NCBI RefSeq assembly: GCF_903166545.1
Contig: NZ_CAESCH010000001.1
Location: forward strand, 2,422,001-2,486,000
Source of the DNA: Metabacillus schmidteae
GTDB lineage: Bacteria > Bacillota > Bacilli > Bacillales > Bacillaceae
Direction of reading: 5' to 3'
Length of the DNA: 64,000 bases
Shown here: piece by piece, positions 1-10,002 of the stretch
Layout: the number at the start of each line of letters is the position of its first letter
Position numbering within the stretch: the first letter of the stretch is position 1
The notes under the pieces: generated by a model
Database searches by the model: none
What the model saw: the letters and a program-made list of their open reading frames with translations, nothing else
What the model was told of the DNA's origin: nothing
Made by a program: the position numbers and the translations under genes

Positions 1-288
1 TTTAATAAGAAAGTTGGCGAATTAACTTATAAAAGATTAGAACAGACGATCAATCAATTTTTACATCGGGAAGTTTCTTTGCTTGGCATAATTCCTGATG
101 ATTCTACTATTATGAAGGCTGTGATTGATCAAAAACCGTTTACTCTTTTCCAGCCAAGCTGTCAGGCTAGTAAAGCACTAGTTATGATCTCTAAAAATTA
201 TTTGCAAATGAAAAATACCATTGAAGAAGTTCAAGATGAAGCATCTTTTATTTCGAAACTAAAGCATTTCTTCATGAAAGGCAGGTAA
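1..288 (+). CDS. flhG: FlhG (YlxH) flagellar number regulator, 3' end
   Basis: The first 288 bases read open in frame 1 to a TAA and encode the last 95 residues of a protein whose start lies before the window. The position directly before cheB and the loosely conserved helical tail fit the MinD-like ATPase FlhG, which with FlhF sets flagellar placement and number. The nucleotide-binding part is not in the window, so the call rests on gene order and general resemblance. The stop is 6 bases before the cheB start, which suggests one transcript. A different protein at this position cannot be ruled out from the tail alone. Confidence 0.75.
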   Translation, partial: FNKKVGELTYKRLEQTINQFLHREVSLLGIIPDDSTIMKAVIDQKPFTLFQPSCQASKALVMISKNYLQMKNTIEEVQDEASFISKLKHFFMKGR

Positions 289-294
289 TTACTT

Positions 295-1383
295 ATGGAA
301 AAAACTAGTGTTTTAGTTGTCGATGATTCGGCTTTTATGAGAAAGCTTATATCTGATTTTTTATCTGAACATGAACGAATTCTTGTGGTTGGGACAGCGA
401 GAAATGGGTCGGACGCATTAAAAAAAATTGAAGAGTTGAATCCTGATGTTGTTACTCTTGATGTTGAAATGCCGATTATGAATGGATTAGAAGCATTAAA
501 ATTGATTATGAAGCAATGTCCAAGACCGGTGATCATGCTTTCAAGCACGACTAAAGGTGGTGCTGAGAACACCATTTTATCACTTCAGTATGGTGCATTT
601 GATTTTATTCCTAAGCCTTCTGGCTCAATTTCTTTAGACCTATATAAAGTCAAAGAAGAGCTTAAAAGCAAAGTTATTCTTGCGAAATCTGCCAATTTAA
701 AGAAAGTAAACAATCGATTATTACAAAATACAACAAGTTATAGTAAAATAGACTCAGGTGTTGATCAAAAAACTATTTTCTTCGACAAAAACAATCAAAG
801 TCAATCAATTGTTTGTATCGGAACCTCTACAGGAGGACCAAGAGCTTTGCAACATGTTTTAACAAAATTACCATCTGATTTGCGAGCACCTATTTTTATA
901 GTTCAACACATGCCTCCTGGGTTTACACAGTCACTCGCAAATCGGCTTCATACCATCTCTTCAATTGTGGTAAAGGAAGGTGTCGATGGGGAAGTCGTAA
1001 AAAATGGAACAGCATATATAGCTCCTGGTGGCTCACATATGAAAATTGTGAATTCTGGATCAGCATTAATGATTAAAATAGACCAATCTGACATTAGAAA
1101 TGGACATCGTCCATCGGTTGATGTGATGTTTGAGTCAATAAGTGAACTAAAGAATTATCGGAAAATTGCAGTCATTATGACAGGAATGGGCTCTGATGGC
1201 TCAGAAGGGCTAAAAAAGATGAAATCTAGCGGGGTTGTTAAAGCTATTTCTGAATCAGAAGCCACTTCTATTGTTTACGGAATGCCTAAATCAGCTTTTG
1301 CAACGAATTTAGTTGATAGAGTTGCTAATGTGGATGAAATTGCTGACGCTATTTTATATTTTCTTTCCACTACTAATAAATAA
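295..1383 (+). CDS. cheB: Chemotaxis protein-glutamate methylesterase CheB
   Basis: CheB removes methyl groups from (and deamidates) chemoreceptors during adaptation, and is switched on by phosphorylation from CheA. The 362-residue product has a receiver domain at about 1-120, with acidic residues in VVDDS and the phospho-acceptor D56 in LDVEMP. A linker follows, then a methylesterase domain at about 168-355 with the catalytic serine S178 in GTSTGG, H205 in QHMPPG and D301 in GMGSDG. All catalytic residues are present. ATG 295 follows a purine-rich AGGTAA. It is the first of the cheBAWCD-sigD run. Confidence 0.97.
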   Translation: MEKTSVLVVDDSAFMRKLISDFLSEHERILVVGTARNGSDALKKIEELNPDVVTLDVEMPIMNGLEALKLIMKQCPRPVIMLSSTTKGGAENTILSLQYGAFDFIPKPSGSISLDLYKVKEELKSKVILAKSANLKKVNNRLLQNTTSYSKIDSGVDQKTIFFDKNNQSQSIVCIGTSTGGPRALQHVLTKLPSDLRAPIFIVQHMPPGFTQSLANRLHTISSIVVKEGVDGEVVKNGTAYIAPGGSHMKIVNSGSALMIKIDQSDIRNGHRPSVDVMFESISELKNYRKIAVIMTGMGSDGSEGLKKMKSSGVVKAISESEATSIVYGMPKSAFATNLVDRVANVDEIADAILYFLSTTNK

Positions 1384-1465
1384 ATGTCTTTCTTATATAT
1401 TACTATACAACAGTGTAAAAGCTGTTTGATCCGATACTTAACTCGAAACATAGGGGTGTTACCGT

Positions 1466-3487
1466 ATGGAAATGAATCAATACTTAGAAGTGTTTATTGA
1501 AGAAAGTAAAGAGCATTTACAAGCATGTAATGAAAAATTACTAGAATTAGAGAAAAACCCTGCGGATCTATCAATTGTGAATGAGATTTTCAGGTCTGCT
1601 CACACACTAAAAGGTATGAGTGCCACAATGGGATATGAAGATTTAGCTAACTTAACACATCAAATGGAAAACGTTCTTGATGCAATCCGAAATGATAAGC
1701 TGAGTGTGACAGCTGATATTTTGGATGTGGTTTTTGCTTCTGTAGATCATTTAGAAGAAATGGTATTTTCAATTGCTGAAGGTGGAGACGGGAAGAAAGA
1801 TGTTACAAAAGTTGTTGAAATGTTAAAACAGATTGAAAACGGTGAAACAGTAACAGCTGATACCAAAAGCGAAGCAGCACCTGAACAATCTTTGCAATCT
1901 ATTCAATCATATGATGATTATGAAAATGCCGTTATCCAACAATCAAAAGAGCAAGGTTTTTCACCTTTGGAATTAACAATTACTTTAAGAACGGATTGCT
2001 TATTAAAAGCGGCAAGGGTATTTATGGTGTTTGAAATTTTAGAGCAAGCAGGTGAGGTCATTAAATCGCTTCCTTCTGTCGAATTGCTAGAGGAAGAAAA
2101 ATTTGACCATCAATTTACGGTAGCTCTTGTTACAAAGGAAACTGCAGAAGATCTTAAAGAGAAAGTAATGAAAGTGTCAGAAATTGAAGATGTTATCGTG
2201 CGACAAATTAATCTTGATAATGCTACTACTGCTGTTTCTGAACTAAGTGATGTGAAGCAGGAAGAAATAATTGATAAACAAGAAATTGAACAGCCGAAGC
2301 AGGAAATAAAAACAGCAACGAAACAGGCTGCCGCTACAAGTTCTAAAACAATTCGTGTAAACATTGAGCGTTTAGATATCTTGATGAACCTTTTTGAGGA
2401 GCTTGTTATAGATCGTGGTAGATTGGAACAAATATCAAGAGATTTAAATAATTCTGAACTGAATGAAACAGTTGAGAGAATGTCTAGAATTTCTGGTGAC
2501 TTACAAAATATTATTTTAAATATGAGAATGGTTCCTGTTGAAACTGTGTTCAATCGTTTCCCAAGAATGATTAGACAGTTAGCAAAAGATTTAAATAAAA
2601 AGATTCATTTAGAAATTGTTGGAGCTGAAACAGAGCTTGATCGTACAGTTATCGATGAAATTGGAGATCCGCTTGTTCACTTATTACGTAATGCGATTGA
2701 TCATGGAATTGAAATGCCAGAGGAACGTATGAAAAACGGCAAAAGTGAAGAAGGTCATGTTGTATTAAGTGCATACCATAGTGGAAATCATGTCTTTATT
2801 GAAATAGAAGATGATGGAGCAGGTATTAATCGTGAACGAGTACTCAAAAAGGCATTAGATCGCGGGGTTGTGACACAGCAGATCGCTGCGACCTTAACGG
2901 ATAAGCAAGTATATGAGCTTATATTCTCATCAGGTTTTTCAACAGCTGATAAAATCTCAGATATATCAGGTCGTGGGGTAGGACTGGATGTTGTAAAAAG
3001 TACAATTGAATCTCTCGGTGGTACGGTTACTGTTGATGCTGTAGAAGGTAAAGGTTCATTATTCTCAATACAGCTCCCACTAACATTATCGATTATTTCA
3101 GTTATGCTTGTTGAATTACGAAATGAAAAATACGCCATCCCATTATCATCTATTATTGAAACCGCGGTTATTAAGAAAGAAGATATTCTTCAGGCGCACA
3201 ATCAAAAAGTCATTGATTTTAGAGGGAAAATTGTTCCTTTAGTCTTTTTATCAGAGATCTTTGAAGTTCCTGAGACAAAAGAAGAAGAAAATTTTGTTTC
3301 ATTAATAATTGTACGTAAAGGTGAAAAAATGGCAGCATTGGTTGTTGATTCGTTCATAGGTCAGCAGGAAATTGTATTAAAATCGTTAGGTAATTATTTG
3401 AATTCAGTGTTTGCTATCTCGGGAGCCACTATTTTAGGAGATGGTCAAGTCGCACTAATTGTTGATTGTAATGCTCTTATTAAATAA
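1466..3487 (+). CDS. cheA: Chemotaxis histidine kinase CheA
   Basis: CheA autophosphorylates in response to receptor state and passes phosphate to CheY and CheB. In the 673-residue product the P1 Hpt domain carries the phospho-histidine H46 in the HTLKG motif. A P2-like regulator-binding region follows at about 160-270. The dimerisation and ATPase domains come next, with the N box HLLRNAIDHG and glycine boxes DDGAGI and GRGVGLDVV, then a C-terminal CheW-like P5 domain. Length is normal for Bacillus CheA. The start at ATG 1466 is preceded by AGGGGTG at a good distance; ATG 1472 is an alternative. Confidence 0.97.
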   Translation: MEMNQYLEVFIEESKEHLQACNEKLLELEKNPADLSIVNEIFRSAHTLKGMSATMGYEDLANLTHQMENVLDAIRNDKLSVTADILDVVFASVDHLEEMVFSIAEGGDGKKDVTKVVEMLKQIENGETVTADTKSEAAPEQSLQSIQSYDDYENAVIQQSKEQGFSPLELTITLRTDCLLKAARVFMVFEILEQAGEVIKSLPSVELLEEEKFDHQFTVALVTKETAEDLKEKVMKVSEIEDVIVRQINLDNATTAVSELSDVKQEEIIDKQEIEQPKQEIKTATKQAAATSSKTIRVNIERLDILMNLFEELVIDRGRLEQISRDLNNSELNETVERMSRISGDLQNIILNMRMVPVETVFNRFPRMIRQLAKDLNKKIHLEIVGAETELDRTVIDEIGDPLVHLLRNAIDHGIEMPEERMKNGKSEEGHVVLSAYHSGNHVFIEIEDDGAGINRERVLKKALDRGVVTQQIAATLTDKQVYELIFSSGFSTADKISDISGRGVGLDVVKSTIESLGGTVTVDAVEGKGSLFSIQLPLTLSIISVMLVELRNEKYAIPLSSIIETAVIKKEDILQAHNQKVIDFRGKIVPLVFLSEIFEVPETKEEENFVSLIIVRKGEKMAALVVDSFIGQQEIVLKSLGNYLNSVFAISGATILGDGQVALIVDCNALIK

Positions 3488-3553
3488 TTCGATTCTAGTT
3501 GGTTATGAAAAAACGAAAATAGGTGTTTCATGTTTTAGAGAGGAGTTTTTACA

Positions 3554-4018
3554 ATGAATGAACATTTAATTGGTGACCTTAAAGTAATCGTTTTTCAGTT
3601 GCAGGACGAGGAGTATGGCATACCCGTTCAACAAGTACGTTCAATAGAGAAAGTGCAACATATTACAAGAGTTCCGAGAACTGCTCCGTATATTAAAGGT
3701 GTGATTAATTTACGTGGAGTTGTCACTCCGATTATAGATTTGCGTAAACGATTTGGAATGCAAGAACTTGAGGATACTGAAAGTACTAGAATGATCATTG
3801 TATCCAAAGAGGATATTGAAGTTGGCTTTATTGTAGATTCAGCCAATGATGTCATTGATATTCATTCGGATATTATTGAACCTGCACCAGAAGTAGTTGG
3901 CTCAGTAGAGGTTGAATATATCCAAGGTGTAGCTAAATTAGAGAAGCGATTAATCGTGATGATTGATCTTGAAGAAGTGTTAAAAACCGGTCAAAATCTA
4001 GCACTTCAGGGTGTATAG
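3554..4018 (+). CDS. cheW: Chemotaxis coupling protein CheW
   Basis: CheW is the SH3-like adaptor that links CheA to membrane chemoreceptors. The 154-residue protein is a single CheW domain: it begins with the VFQLQDEEYGIPVQQV strand pattern and contains the conserved VINLRGVVTPIIDL core at about residues 52-65. ATG 3554 follows GAGAGGAG. The 3' end lies next to cheC, whose start is 11 bases downstream of the cheW stop, so the two are probably translated from the same message. Confidence 0.96.
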   Translation: MNEHLIGDLKVIVFQLQDEEYGIPVQQVRSIEKVQHITRVPRTAPYIKGVINLRGVVTPIIDLRKRFGMQELEDTESTRMIIVSKEDIEVGFIVDSANDVIDIHSDIIEPAPEVVGSVEVEYIQGVAKLEKRLIVMIDLEEVLKTGQNLALQGV

Positions 4019-4028
4019 GAAAAGAGTC

Positions 4029-4670
4029 ATGGATTACACGAGATCAATAACGTCTACACATTTAGATATATTAAAAGAGGTCGGGAATATTGGTGCTGGA
4101 CATTCTGCCACATCTTTGTCTATGTTGCTAGACAAAAAAATTGATATGACAGTACCTGATGTAAAGGTTATTTCATTCAATGAACTTATGGATCTAGTTG
4201 GTGGACCTGAAGTGGTTGTTGCAAGTGTGTTTTTGCGAATGGAAGGTGACATCCCGGGTTCATTATTTTTTGTTCTTAGCATTGAACAAGCTGAGCGGTT
4301 CATTAAGAAGTTAATTGCTGATGAAGACTTTTCATTGAAAGAAATGCCATATAATGAGTTGGGGTTATCTGCTTTTCAGGAGCTGGGAAATATTTTAACA
4401 GGGGCGTATTTATCGTCATTATCAGATTTAACAGATTTAAGAATCTACCCTTCGGTACCTGCTTTAACAATTGATATGTTCGGAGCAGTAATATCTCATG
4501 GATTAATTGAATTATCACATGTAAGTGATTATGCAATCATCATTGATACAGCAATTAAAGAAGAAGATCAGCTTGATATAGATTCTGTTAAAGGTCATTT
4601 CTTTTTATTACCTGATCCTAATTCCTTTAAAAAGTTATTTGATGCACTTGGTATTCCTGATGAAAAATGA
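4029..4670 (+). CDS. cheC: CheY-P phosphatase CheC
   Basis: CheC dephosphorylates CheY-P and is stimulated by CheD in the Bacillus adaptation system. Two copies of the family's E..N phosphatase signature are visible, one in EVGNIGAG near the N terminus and one in ELGNILTG in the second half, as expected for a two-site CheC. I chose ATG 4029 (213 residues), since the reading frame extends upstream into cheW but AGGAAAAGAG sits just before this ATG and the N terminus then matches family length. The 3' end overlaps the cheD start by 11 bases, consistent with translational coupling. Confidence 0.93.
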   Translation: MDYTRSITSTHLDILKEVGNIGAGHSATSLSMLLDKKIDMTVPDVKVISFNELMDLVGGPEVVVASVFLRMEGDIPGSLFFVLSIEQAERFIKKLIADEDFSLKEMPYNELGLSAFQELGNILTGAYLSSLSDLTDLRIYPSVPALTIDMFGAVISHGLIELSHVSDYAIIIDTAIKEEDQLDIDSVKGHFFLLPDPNSFKKLFDALGIPDEK

Positions 4671-5160
4671 AGTGTATGAAATTGTAAAAGTAGGAATTGC
4701 TGATCTCAATACTGTAAAACCACCTAATAGAATTCGGACATCAGGACTGGGCTCCTGTGTCGGATTAATCCTTTTTGATAAAATCAATGAAATTGCAGGT
4801 TTGGCACATATCATGTTACCGACCTCATCACTAGCTAATCAAATAACGATTAACCAAGCAAAATATGCAGATACGGCAATTCCATTATTAATAAATAAAT
4901 TAGAGGGTTCTGGAGCAAAAATGAGGTTCCTCCAAGCAAAAATAGCTGGTGGTGCTCAGATGTTCCAGTTTCAATCATCAAATGACATGATGAGAATAGG
5001 ACCTAGAAATGTAGAAGCAGTAAAGAATTTCTTGCGGACTCATAACATCCCAATTCTAAGTGAAGATGTGGGTGGTAATAGTGGCAGAACGATTGAATTT
5101 GACCCAAAAACATCTGAATTAATGATTCGAACTGTTAACCAAGGGACAAAAATAATCTAG
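4660..5160 (+). CDS. cheD: Chemoreceptor glutamine deamidase CheD
   Basis: CheD deamidates receptor glutamines and also binds CheC. The catalytic cysteine C33 lies in SGLGSCVG and the partner histidine H50 in AGLAHIMLP, the usual Cys-His pair. Starting at ATG 4660 gives 166 residues, the normal size. This start lies inside cheC and has no good ribosome site of its own, so expression probably depends on translation of cheC, a sensible arrangement for two interacting proteins. An upstream in-frame extension exists but would add residues foreign to the family. Confidence 0.94.
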   Translation: MKNEVYEIVKVGIADLNTVKPPNRIRTSGLGSCVGLILFDKINEIAGLAHIMLPTSSLANQITINQAKYADTAIPLLINKLEGSGAKMRFLQAKIAGGAQMFQFQSSNDMMRIGPRNVEAVKNFLRTHNIPILSEDVGGNSGRTIEFDPKTSELMIRTVNQGTKII

Positions 5161-5252
5161 GTTTAATCCAGTGACGTTCTAGTAATAGGGTTCAAAATGC
5201 TGAATTTGGATTAGAACTTTTCATGATATTTATGCTGATCAGGGGGATAAAA

Positions 5253-6020
5253 ATGACACAATTGACACAAACCGACGAACATGTAATTTGGCAAAAATGG
5301 ATTGATGTACGTGACACACATGCTGGTAATGCACTCATCAAAAAATATATGCCCCTTGTATCTTATCATGTTCAAAGAATATCTGTAGGACTTCCCAAAA
5401 ATGTGAACAAAGATGACTTAATGAGCTTAGGGTTATATGGTCTGTATGATGCTTTAGAAAAATTTGACCCTAAAAGGGATTTGAAGTTTGACACATATGC
5501 TTCATTCCGAGTACGAGGAGCCATTATTGATGGATTAAGAAAAGAAGATTGGTTACCAAGGAGCTCGAGAGAAAAAGCAAAACGTGTAGAAGCAGCGATT
5601 GATAAATTGGAGCAAAAGTATCTCCGTAATATTTCATCAAAGGAAATTGCTGCAGAGATGGGCTTATCTGAGGCAGAGGTAGTCGGTGTGATGAATGAAG
5701 GCTTTTTCGCCAATGTTCTGTCCATTGACGATCAAATGTTTGATCAAGAAGATGGTGAAAGTATTGGTTTCACTGTAAAAGATGAAAATCAAAAAACACC
5801 TGAGGAAAAGATGATAGATGACGAGTTAATCGCTCAATTATCAGAAGTGATCACTCAATTAAGTGAAAAGGAACAGCTCGTTATTAGCTTTTTTTACAAA
5901 GAGGAATTAACATTAACAGAGATTGGACAAGTTATGAACTTATCAACCTCAAGAATTTCACAAATTCATTCAAAAGCATTATTCAAGTTGCGAAAAATAT
6001 TAGAAAATGTTATCCATTAA
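5253..6020 (+). CDS. sigD: RNA polymerase sigma factor SigD (FliA family)
   Basis: SigD directs transcription of late flagellar, chemotaxis and autolysin genes. The 255-residue product has the region 2 core (FDPKRDLKFDTYASFRVRGAI), the region 3 helix, and region 4 with its helix-turn-helix near LTLTEIGQVMNLSTSRISQI. ATG 5253 is preceded by AGGGGG at 6 bases and is preferred over an upstream in-frame codon at 5223. It follows cheD after 92 bases that include a weak inverted repeat (5164-5170 with 5207-5213). At the end of a long fla/che operon, its level is set partly by distance from the promoter in B. subtilis. Confidence 0.96.
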   Translation: MTQLTQTDEHVIWQKWIDVRDTHAGNALIKKYMPLVSYHVQRISVGLPKNVNKDDLMSLGLYGLYDALEKFDPKRDLKFDTYASFRVRGAIIDGLRKEDWLPRSSREKAKRVEAAIDKLEQKYLRNISSKEIAAEMGLSEAEVVGVMNEGFFANVLSIDDQMFDQEDGESIGFTVKDENQKTPEEKMIDDELIAQLSEVITQLSEKEQLVISFFYKEELTLTEIGQVMNLSTSRISQIHSKALFKLRKILENVIH

Positions 6021-6099
6021 TAATATGAGAAATATAAGTACAAGTCACCATAGATTAGTCTAGCATGATCAATTAACTAATCATAAGGGTTGATGGAGT

Positions 6100-6402
6100 T
6101 TGAGCCTTAAAAATATTGAAATGCAAATAGCTCTCCCACGAACACATGATGCGGGGAAAATTCAAGATCAATTAAACCAAAGAAACCAGCAAATTCAAGA
6201 TCAACTTGCACATTCTTTTCAAAAGGAAGTAGACTTAAAAAGAACCCAAGTATCAGAAAATAAAGAAAGTGATAAATTATTTTTAAATAAAGATCATTCC
6301 CAACAGCATCAAGAGCAAAATAAAAAAAAGAAAAAAGACCGAAAACAAGAGGAGAATCCTAACCACCCTTATAAAGGGAAGAAAATTGACTATTTTGGTT
6401 AA
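6100..6402 (+). CDS. Small highly charged protein between sigD and swrB, function unknown
   Basis: A 100-residue frame starts at TTG 6100 behind GATGGAG and ends 6 bases before swrB. The N-terminal third (MQIALPRTHDAGKIQDQLNQ) looks like a conserved helical motif. The middle is rich in Gln, Lys and Glu with a lysine run at about 75-81, and the tail NHPYKGKKIDYFG ends in aromatics. No transmembrane segment or known domain was recognised. Position and tight spacing suggest co-transcription with motility genes. I recall similar small proteins in this location in other Bacillaceae but cannot name a family. Confidence 0.75.
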   Translation: MSLKNIEMQIALPRTHDAGKIQDQLNQRNQQIQDQLAHSFQKEVDLKRTQVSENKESDKLFLNKDHSQQHQEQNKKKKKDRKQEENPNHPYKGKKIDYFG

Positions 6403-6408
6403 GAGAGG

Positions 6409-6960
6409 ATGCCTATGACAACTACCATCTTACTATTATTAAGTTTACTACTTCATGTAGTAGCTTTTTATTTTATTATCGTCCTTTATATGAAATATTC
6501 AACGATGAAGAATCTCTCTGACACACAACGTCAGATTCTTGAAGAAACAGAAAATTCAATGACGAGTTTTTTAATTGATATGAAGGATGAAAACGACAAA
6601 TTTATGAAAACATTGTTGTCTTCTTCTGATCTGAAGAAACAGCCAATTAATGAAGAGTTGATTGGGCTAAACCGAACTTCAAACGCAGAACCATATAATG
6701 TTAAGGTTTCAAATGAATCAAACAAAACTAACAAGATAGTTTCAGATCAAAATTCAATAGAGTTGCCAAGTCATTTGTCAGGAATTGACGAAATGCAGGA
6801 TATTGTTGAAATCACACAAACTGACAATAAAAAAAAGCCCTCATTTGAAGTTGAGGCTATAAATCTTTATAAAGAAGGTTATAATGTAGAGCAGATAGCA
6901 AAGAAGTTAAATAAAGGAAAGACAGAAGTTGAACTGCTTCTTAAATTCCGGCAATTATAG
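6409..6960 (+). CDS. swrB: Swarming motility protein SwrB-like membrane protein
   Basis: The 183-residue protein has one N-terminal membrane segment (about residues 5-27), a coiled acidic middle, and a C-terminal helix-turn-helix-like stretch (AINLYKEGYNVEQIAKKLNK, about 144-163) typical of the SwrB/DUF6115 group. In B. subtilis SwrB promotes assembly of the flagellar type III export apparatus and raises SigD activity. It is the last gene of the motility run. ATG 6415 is an alternative start. The middle is divergent, so identification rests on ends, size and position. Confidence 0.82.
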   Translation: MPMTTTILLLLSLLLHVVAFYFIIVLYMKYSTMKNLSDTQRQILEETENSMTSFLIDMKDENDKFMKTLLSSSDLKKQPINEELIGLNRTSNAEPYNVKVSNESNKTNKIVSDQNSIELPSHLSGIDEMQDIVEITQTDNKKKPSFEVEAINLYKEGYNVEQIAKKLNKGKTEVELLLKFRQL

Positions 6961-7170
6961 ACTATACATTCGTACTTAGTTTTAGTTGACTAGTTCTGAA
7001 GCACAGGATGTAGCGTCTTTGTCTGCCACTAGGGTCAGTCAAATAGGAATAGAAGGTAAAGAACGCCTTCTATTCCTATTCGAATTATGCTTGTCGCCGA
7101 ATGCTTAGCGCATTACTTTTTCTAATAAGTCGAAATTTTGGAGATCCTGTAAAGTTTCTTCACTTTACTC
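6961..7170 (+). repeat. Spacer with hairpin repeat, copy A
   Basis: No gene is seen between swrB and the rpsB promoter. The spacer carries a perfect 15-bp hairpin, arms 7042-7056 and 7066-7080 with a 9-base loop, flanked on the right by cgaattatgcttgtcg (7081-7096). This flank and the hairpin match a second copy at 63595-63627 at 27 of 33 positions. There is no T-run after the stem, so it is not a standard terminator, although it may end or trim the motility transcript. It is treated here as a diverged member of a dispersed palindromic repeat family. Confidence 0.75.
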
Positions 7171-7199
7171 TTGATTGTCATATATCGATATGGTATAGT
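7171..7199 (+). promoter_or_regulatory. Promoter of rpsB (SigA type)
   Basis: TTGATT (7171-7176) and TATAGT (7194-7199) are separated by exactly 17 bases, a near-consensus vegetative promoter. It would start transcription near 7206 and give a leader of roughly 130 bases before rpsB. Confidence 0.85.
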
Positions 7200-7205
7200 A
7201 ATTTT

Positions 7206-8043
<838 letters not shown>

Positions 8044-8048
8044 TGTGC

Positions 8049-8089
8049 AAAAGGTGATAAGGGGATTTGACCTTTTATCACCTTTTTTT
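8049..8089 (+). terminator. Terminator between rpsB and tsf
   Basis: AAAAGGTGATAAGG (8049-8062) pairs with 8071-8086 (partly by G-U), followed by a run of seven T. It probably gives partial termination, since tsf normally shares the rpsB transcript. Confidence 0.85.
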
Positions 8090-8236
8090 AAAGCATGCTA
8101 CATACTAATGAATAAATTAATTTTTTATGTTATGTATTACAACATAAGGTGTAACTTAACATAATGTTGAGAGCATTCCATTAAATGGATGATTTGATGA
8201 TTTTAAACCTATATGACCTTAAGGAGGAATACCGTT

Positions 8237-9118
8237 ATGGCAGTAACTGCTCAAATGGTTAAAGAATTACGTGAAAAAACTGGCGCTGGAATGATGGATT
8301 GTAAAAAAGCGTTAACTGAAACAAATGGAGATATGGAACAGGCAATTGATTACCTTCGTGAAAAAGGTATTGCAAAAGCAGCTAAGAAAGCTGACCGTAT
8401 CGCAGCTGAAGGGTCTACTTTAGTAAAAGTAAACGGAAATGAAGCTGTTATTCTTGAAGTGAACTCTGAGACAGACTTCGTTGCAAAAAATGAAGGTTTC
8501 AAAGAATTAATTAACGGTTTAGCTGATTTCTTATTAGAAAAGAAACCTGCTGATGCAGAAGCTGCTTTAGCTGAAACAATGAGTAATGGATCAACAGTAG
8601 CTGATTACATTAACTCTGCTATTGCGAAAATTGGTGAAAAAATCACTCTTCGTCGTTTTACAGTGTTAACAAAAACTGATAATGATGCTTTTGGTGCATA
8701 CCTTCACATGGGTGGACGTATTGGTGTATTAACATTATTAGAAGGTACAACTGATGAAGAAGCAGCTAAAGATGTTGCAATGCATGCTGCTGCAGTTAAT
8801 CCTAAATATGTTTCTCGTGACCAAGTTTCTGCTGAAGAAGCTGAGCATGAGCGTAAAATTTTAACAGAGCAGGCATTAAACGAAGGTAAACCAGAAAACA
8901 TTGTTGCTAAAATGGTTGAAGGTCGTCTTGGAAAATACTTTGAAGAAATTTGCTTATTAGATCAAAGTTTCGTTAAAAACCCTGACCAAAAAGTAAAACA
9001 ATTTGTTGAGTCTAAAGGCGCAACAGTAAAAACTTTCATTCGTTATGAAGTTGGTGAAGGAATCGAGAAACGTCAAGATAACTTCGCAGAAGAAGTTATG
9101 AGTCAAGTAAAAAAATAA
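8237..9118 (+). CDS. tsf: Translation elongation factor Ts
   Basis: EF-Ts exchanges GDP for GTP on EF-Tu. The 293-residue protein begins [20 protein letters not shown], with the family's [12 protein letters not shown] motif, and includes the second signature [15 protein letters not shown] at about residues 75-89. ATG 8237 is preceded by AAGGAGG; the frame continues upstream but without any family resemblance. The long 193-base gap from rpsB contains a terminator hairpin and several ACATAA/TTATGT inverted repeats that may shape the message. Confidence 0.98.
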   Translation: MAVTAQMVKELREKTGAGMMDCKKALTETNGDMEQAIDYLREKGIAKAAKKADRIAAEGSTLVKVNGNEAVILEVNSETDFVAKNEGFKELINGLADFLLEKKPADAEAALAETMSNGSTVADYINSAIAKIGEKITLRRFTVLTKTDNDAFGAYLHMGGRIGVLTLLEGTTDEEAAKDVAMHAAAVNPKYVSRDQVSAEEAEHERKILTEQALNEGKPENIVAKMVEGRLGKYFEEICLLDQSFVKNPDQKVKQFVESKGATVKTFIRYEVGEGIEKRQDNFAEEVMSQVKK

Positions 9119-9120
9119 TT

Positions 9121-9206
9121 TAAACACATCGTTTAAGTTTGTGTTTAAAGCTGAAGAGATTTTCTTATAATGGAAAAAGGGAACACAACCAGTGTTCCCT
9201 TCTTTT
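9121..9206 (+). terminator. Terminator after tsf
   Basis: AAGGGAACAC (9177-9186) and GTGTTCCCTT (9192-9201) form a perfect 10-bp stem with a 5-base loop, followed by CTTTT. A second hairpin, TAAACAC (9121-9127) with GTGTTTA (9141-9147), lies just upstream. Confidence 0.88.
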
Positions 9207-9277
9207 CGAGATAGACAATTCCATAGAGAAAATGTAGGACGTAAAGTTTAAGAGCGGACAGAGAGTTGGAGGTAATC

Positions 9278-10000
9278 ATGAGTAAACCTAAATATAACCG
9301 TATTGTACTTAAATTAAGTGGTGAAGCACTTGCAGGTGACAATGGTTTTGGAATTAATCCATCAGTTATCCAATCAATTGCAAAACAAGTAAAAGAAATT
9401 GCTGAATTAGATGTTGAAGTTGCAGTTGTTGTTGGTGGTGGAAACATCTGGCGCGGGAAAATCGGTAGTGAAATGGGAATGGACCGTGCTACTGCTGATT
9501 ATATGGGAATGCTTGCAACTGTGATGAATTCCTTGGCTTTACAAGATAGCCTTGAAACACAAGGAATTCAGACACGTGTACAAACATCGATTGAAATGAG
9601 ACAGGTTGCAGAACCTTACATAAGAAGAAAAGCTATTCGTCACCTTGAGAAAAAGAGAGTTGTGATTTTTGCAGCTGGAACTGGAAATCCTTACTTCTCA
9701 ACTGATACTACTGCTGCCTTACGTGCTGCAGAAATAGAAGCAGATGTCATTCTTATGGCAAAGAACAATGTTGATGGGGTATACAGTGCTGACCCTCGGG
9801 TTGATAAGGATGCTGTAAAATATGAGACATTATCATACTTGGATGTTCTAAAAGAAGGCTTAGCAGTTATGGATTCAACGGCATCATCTCTATGTATGGA
9901 TAATGATATTCCATTAATTGTATTCTCTATTATGGAAGAAGGAAATATTAAACGTGCTGTAACAGGTGAAAATATCGGAACAATTGTTAGGGGGAAATAA
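9278..10000 (+). CDS. pyrH: UMP kinase
   Basis: PyrH phosphorylates UMP to UDP in pyrimidine nucleotide synthesis; bacterial enzymes form hexamers of the amino acid kinase fold. The 240-residue product has [11 protein letters not shown] at the N terminus, the [11 protein letters not shown] loop and the late [13 protein letters not shown] motif. The start was moved to ATG 9278, since TTGGAGG immediately upstream is the ribosome site rather than coding sequence. The stop is 2 bases before the frr ATG, pointing to a pyrH-frr unit. Confidence 0.98.
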   Translation: MSKPKYNRIVLKLSGEALAGDNGFGINPSVIQSIAKQVKEIAELDVEVAVVVGGGNIWRGKIGSEMGMDRATADYMGMLATVMNSLALQDSLETQGIQTRVQTSIEMRQVAEPYIRRKAIRHLEKKRVVIFAAGTGNPYFSTDTTAALRAAEIEADVILMAKNNVDGVYSADPRVDKDAVKYETLSYLDVLKEGLAVMDSTASSLCMDNDIPLIVFSIMEEGNIKRAVTGENIGTIVRGK

Positions 10001-10002
10001 TC

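Noticed and set aside
231..575. Antisense open frames within cheB, cheA and other genes throughout the window
   Set aside because: They lie entirely opposite strongly supported genes, have low-complexity Ser/Phe-rich translations, and lack ribosome sites; they are shadows of the + strand genes.
6987..7020. Promoter TTGACT upstream of hairpin repeat copy A
   Set aside because: No acceptable -10 box lies at the right distance; a far better promoter is at 7171-7199.
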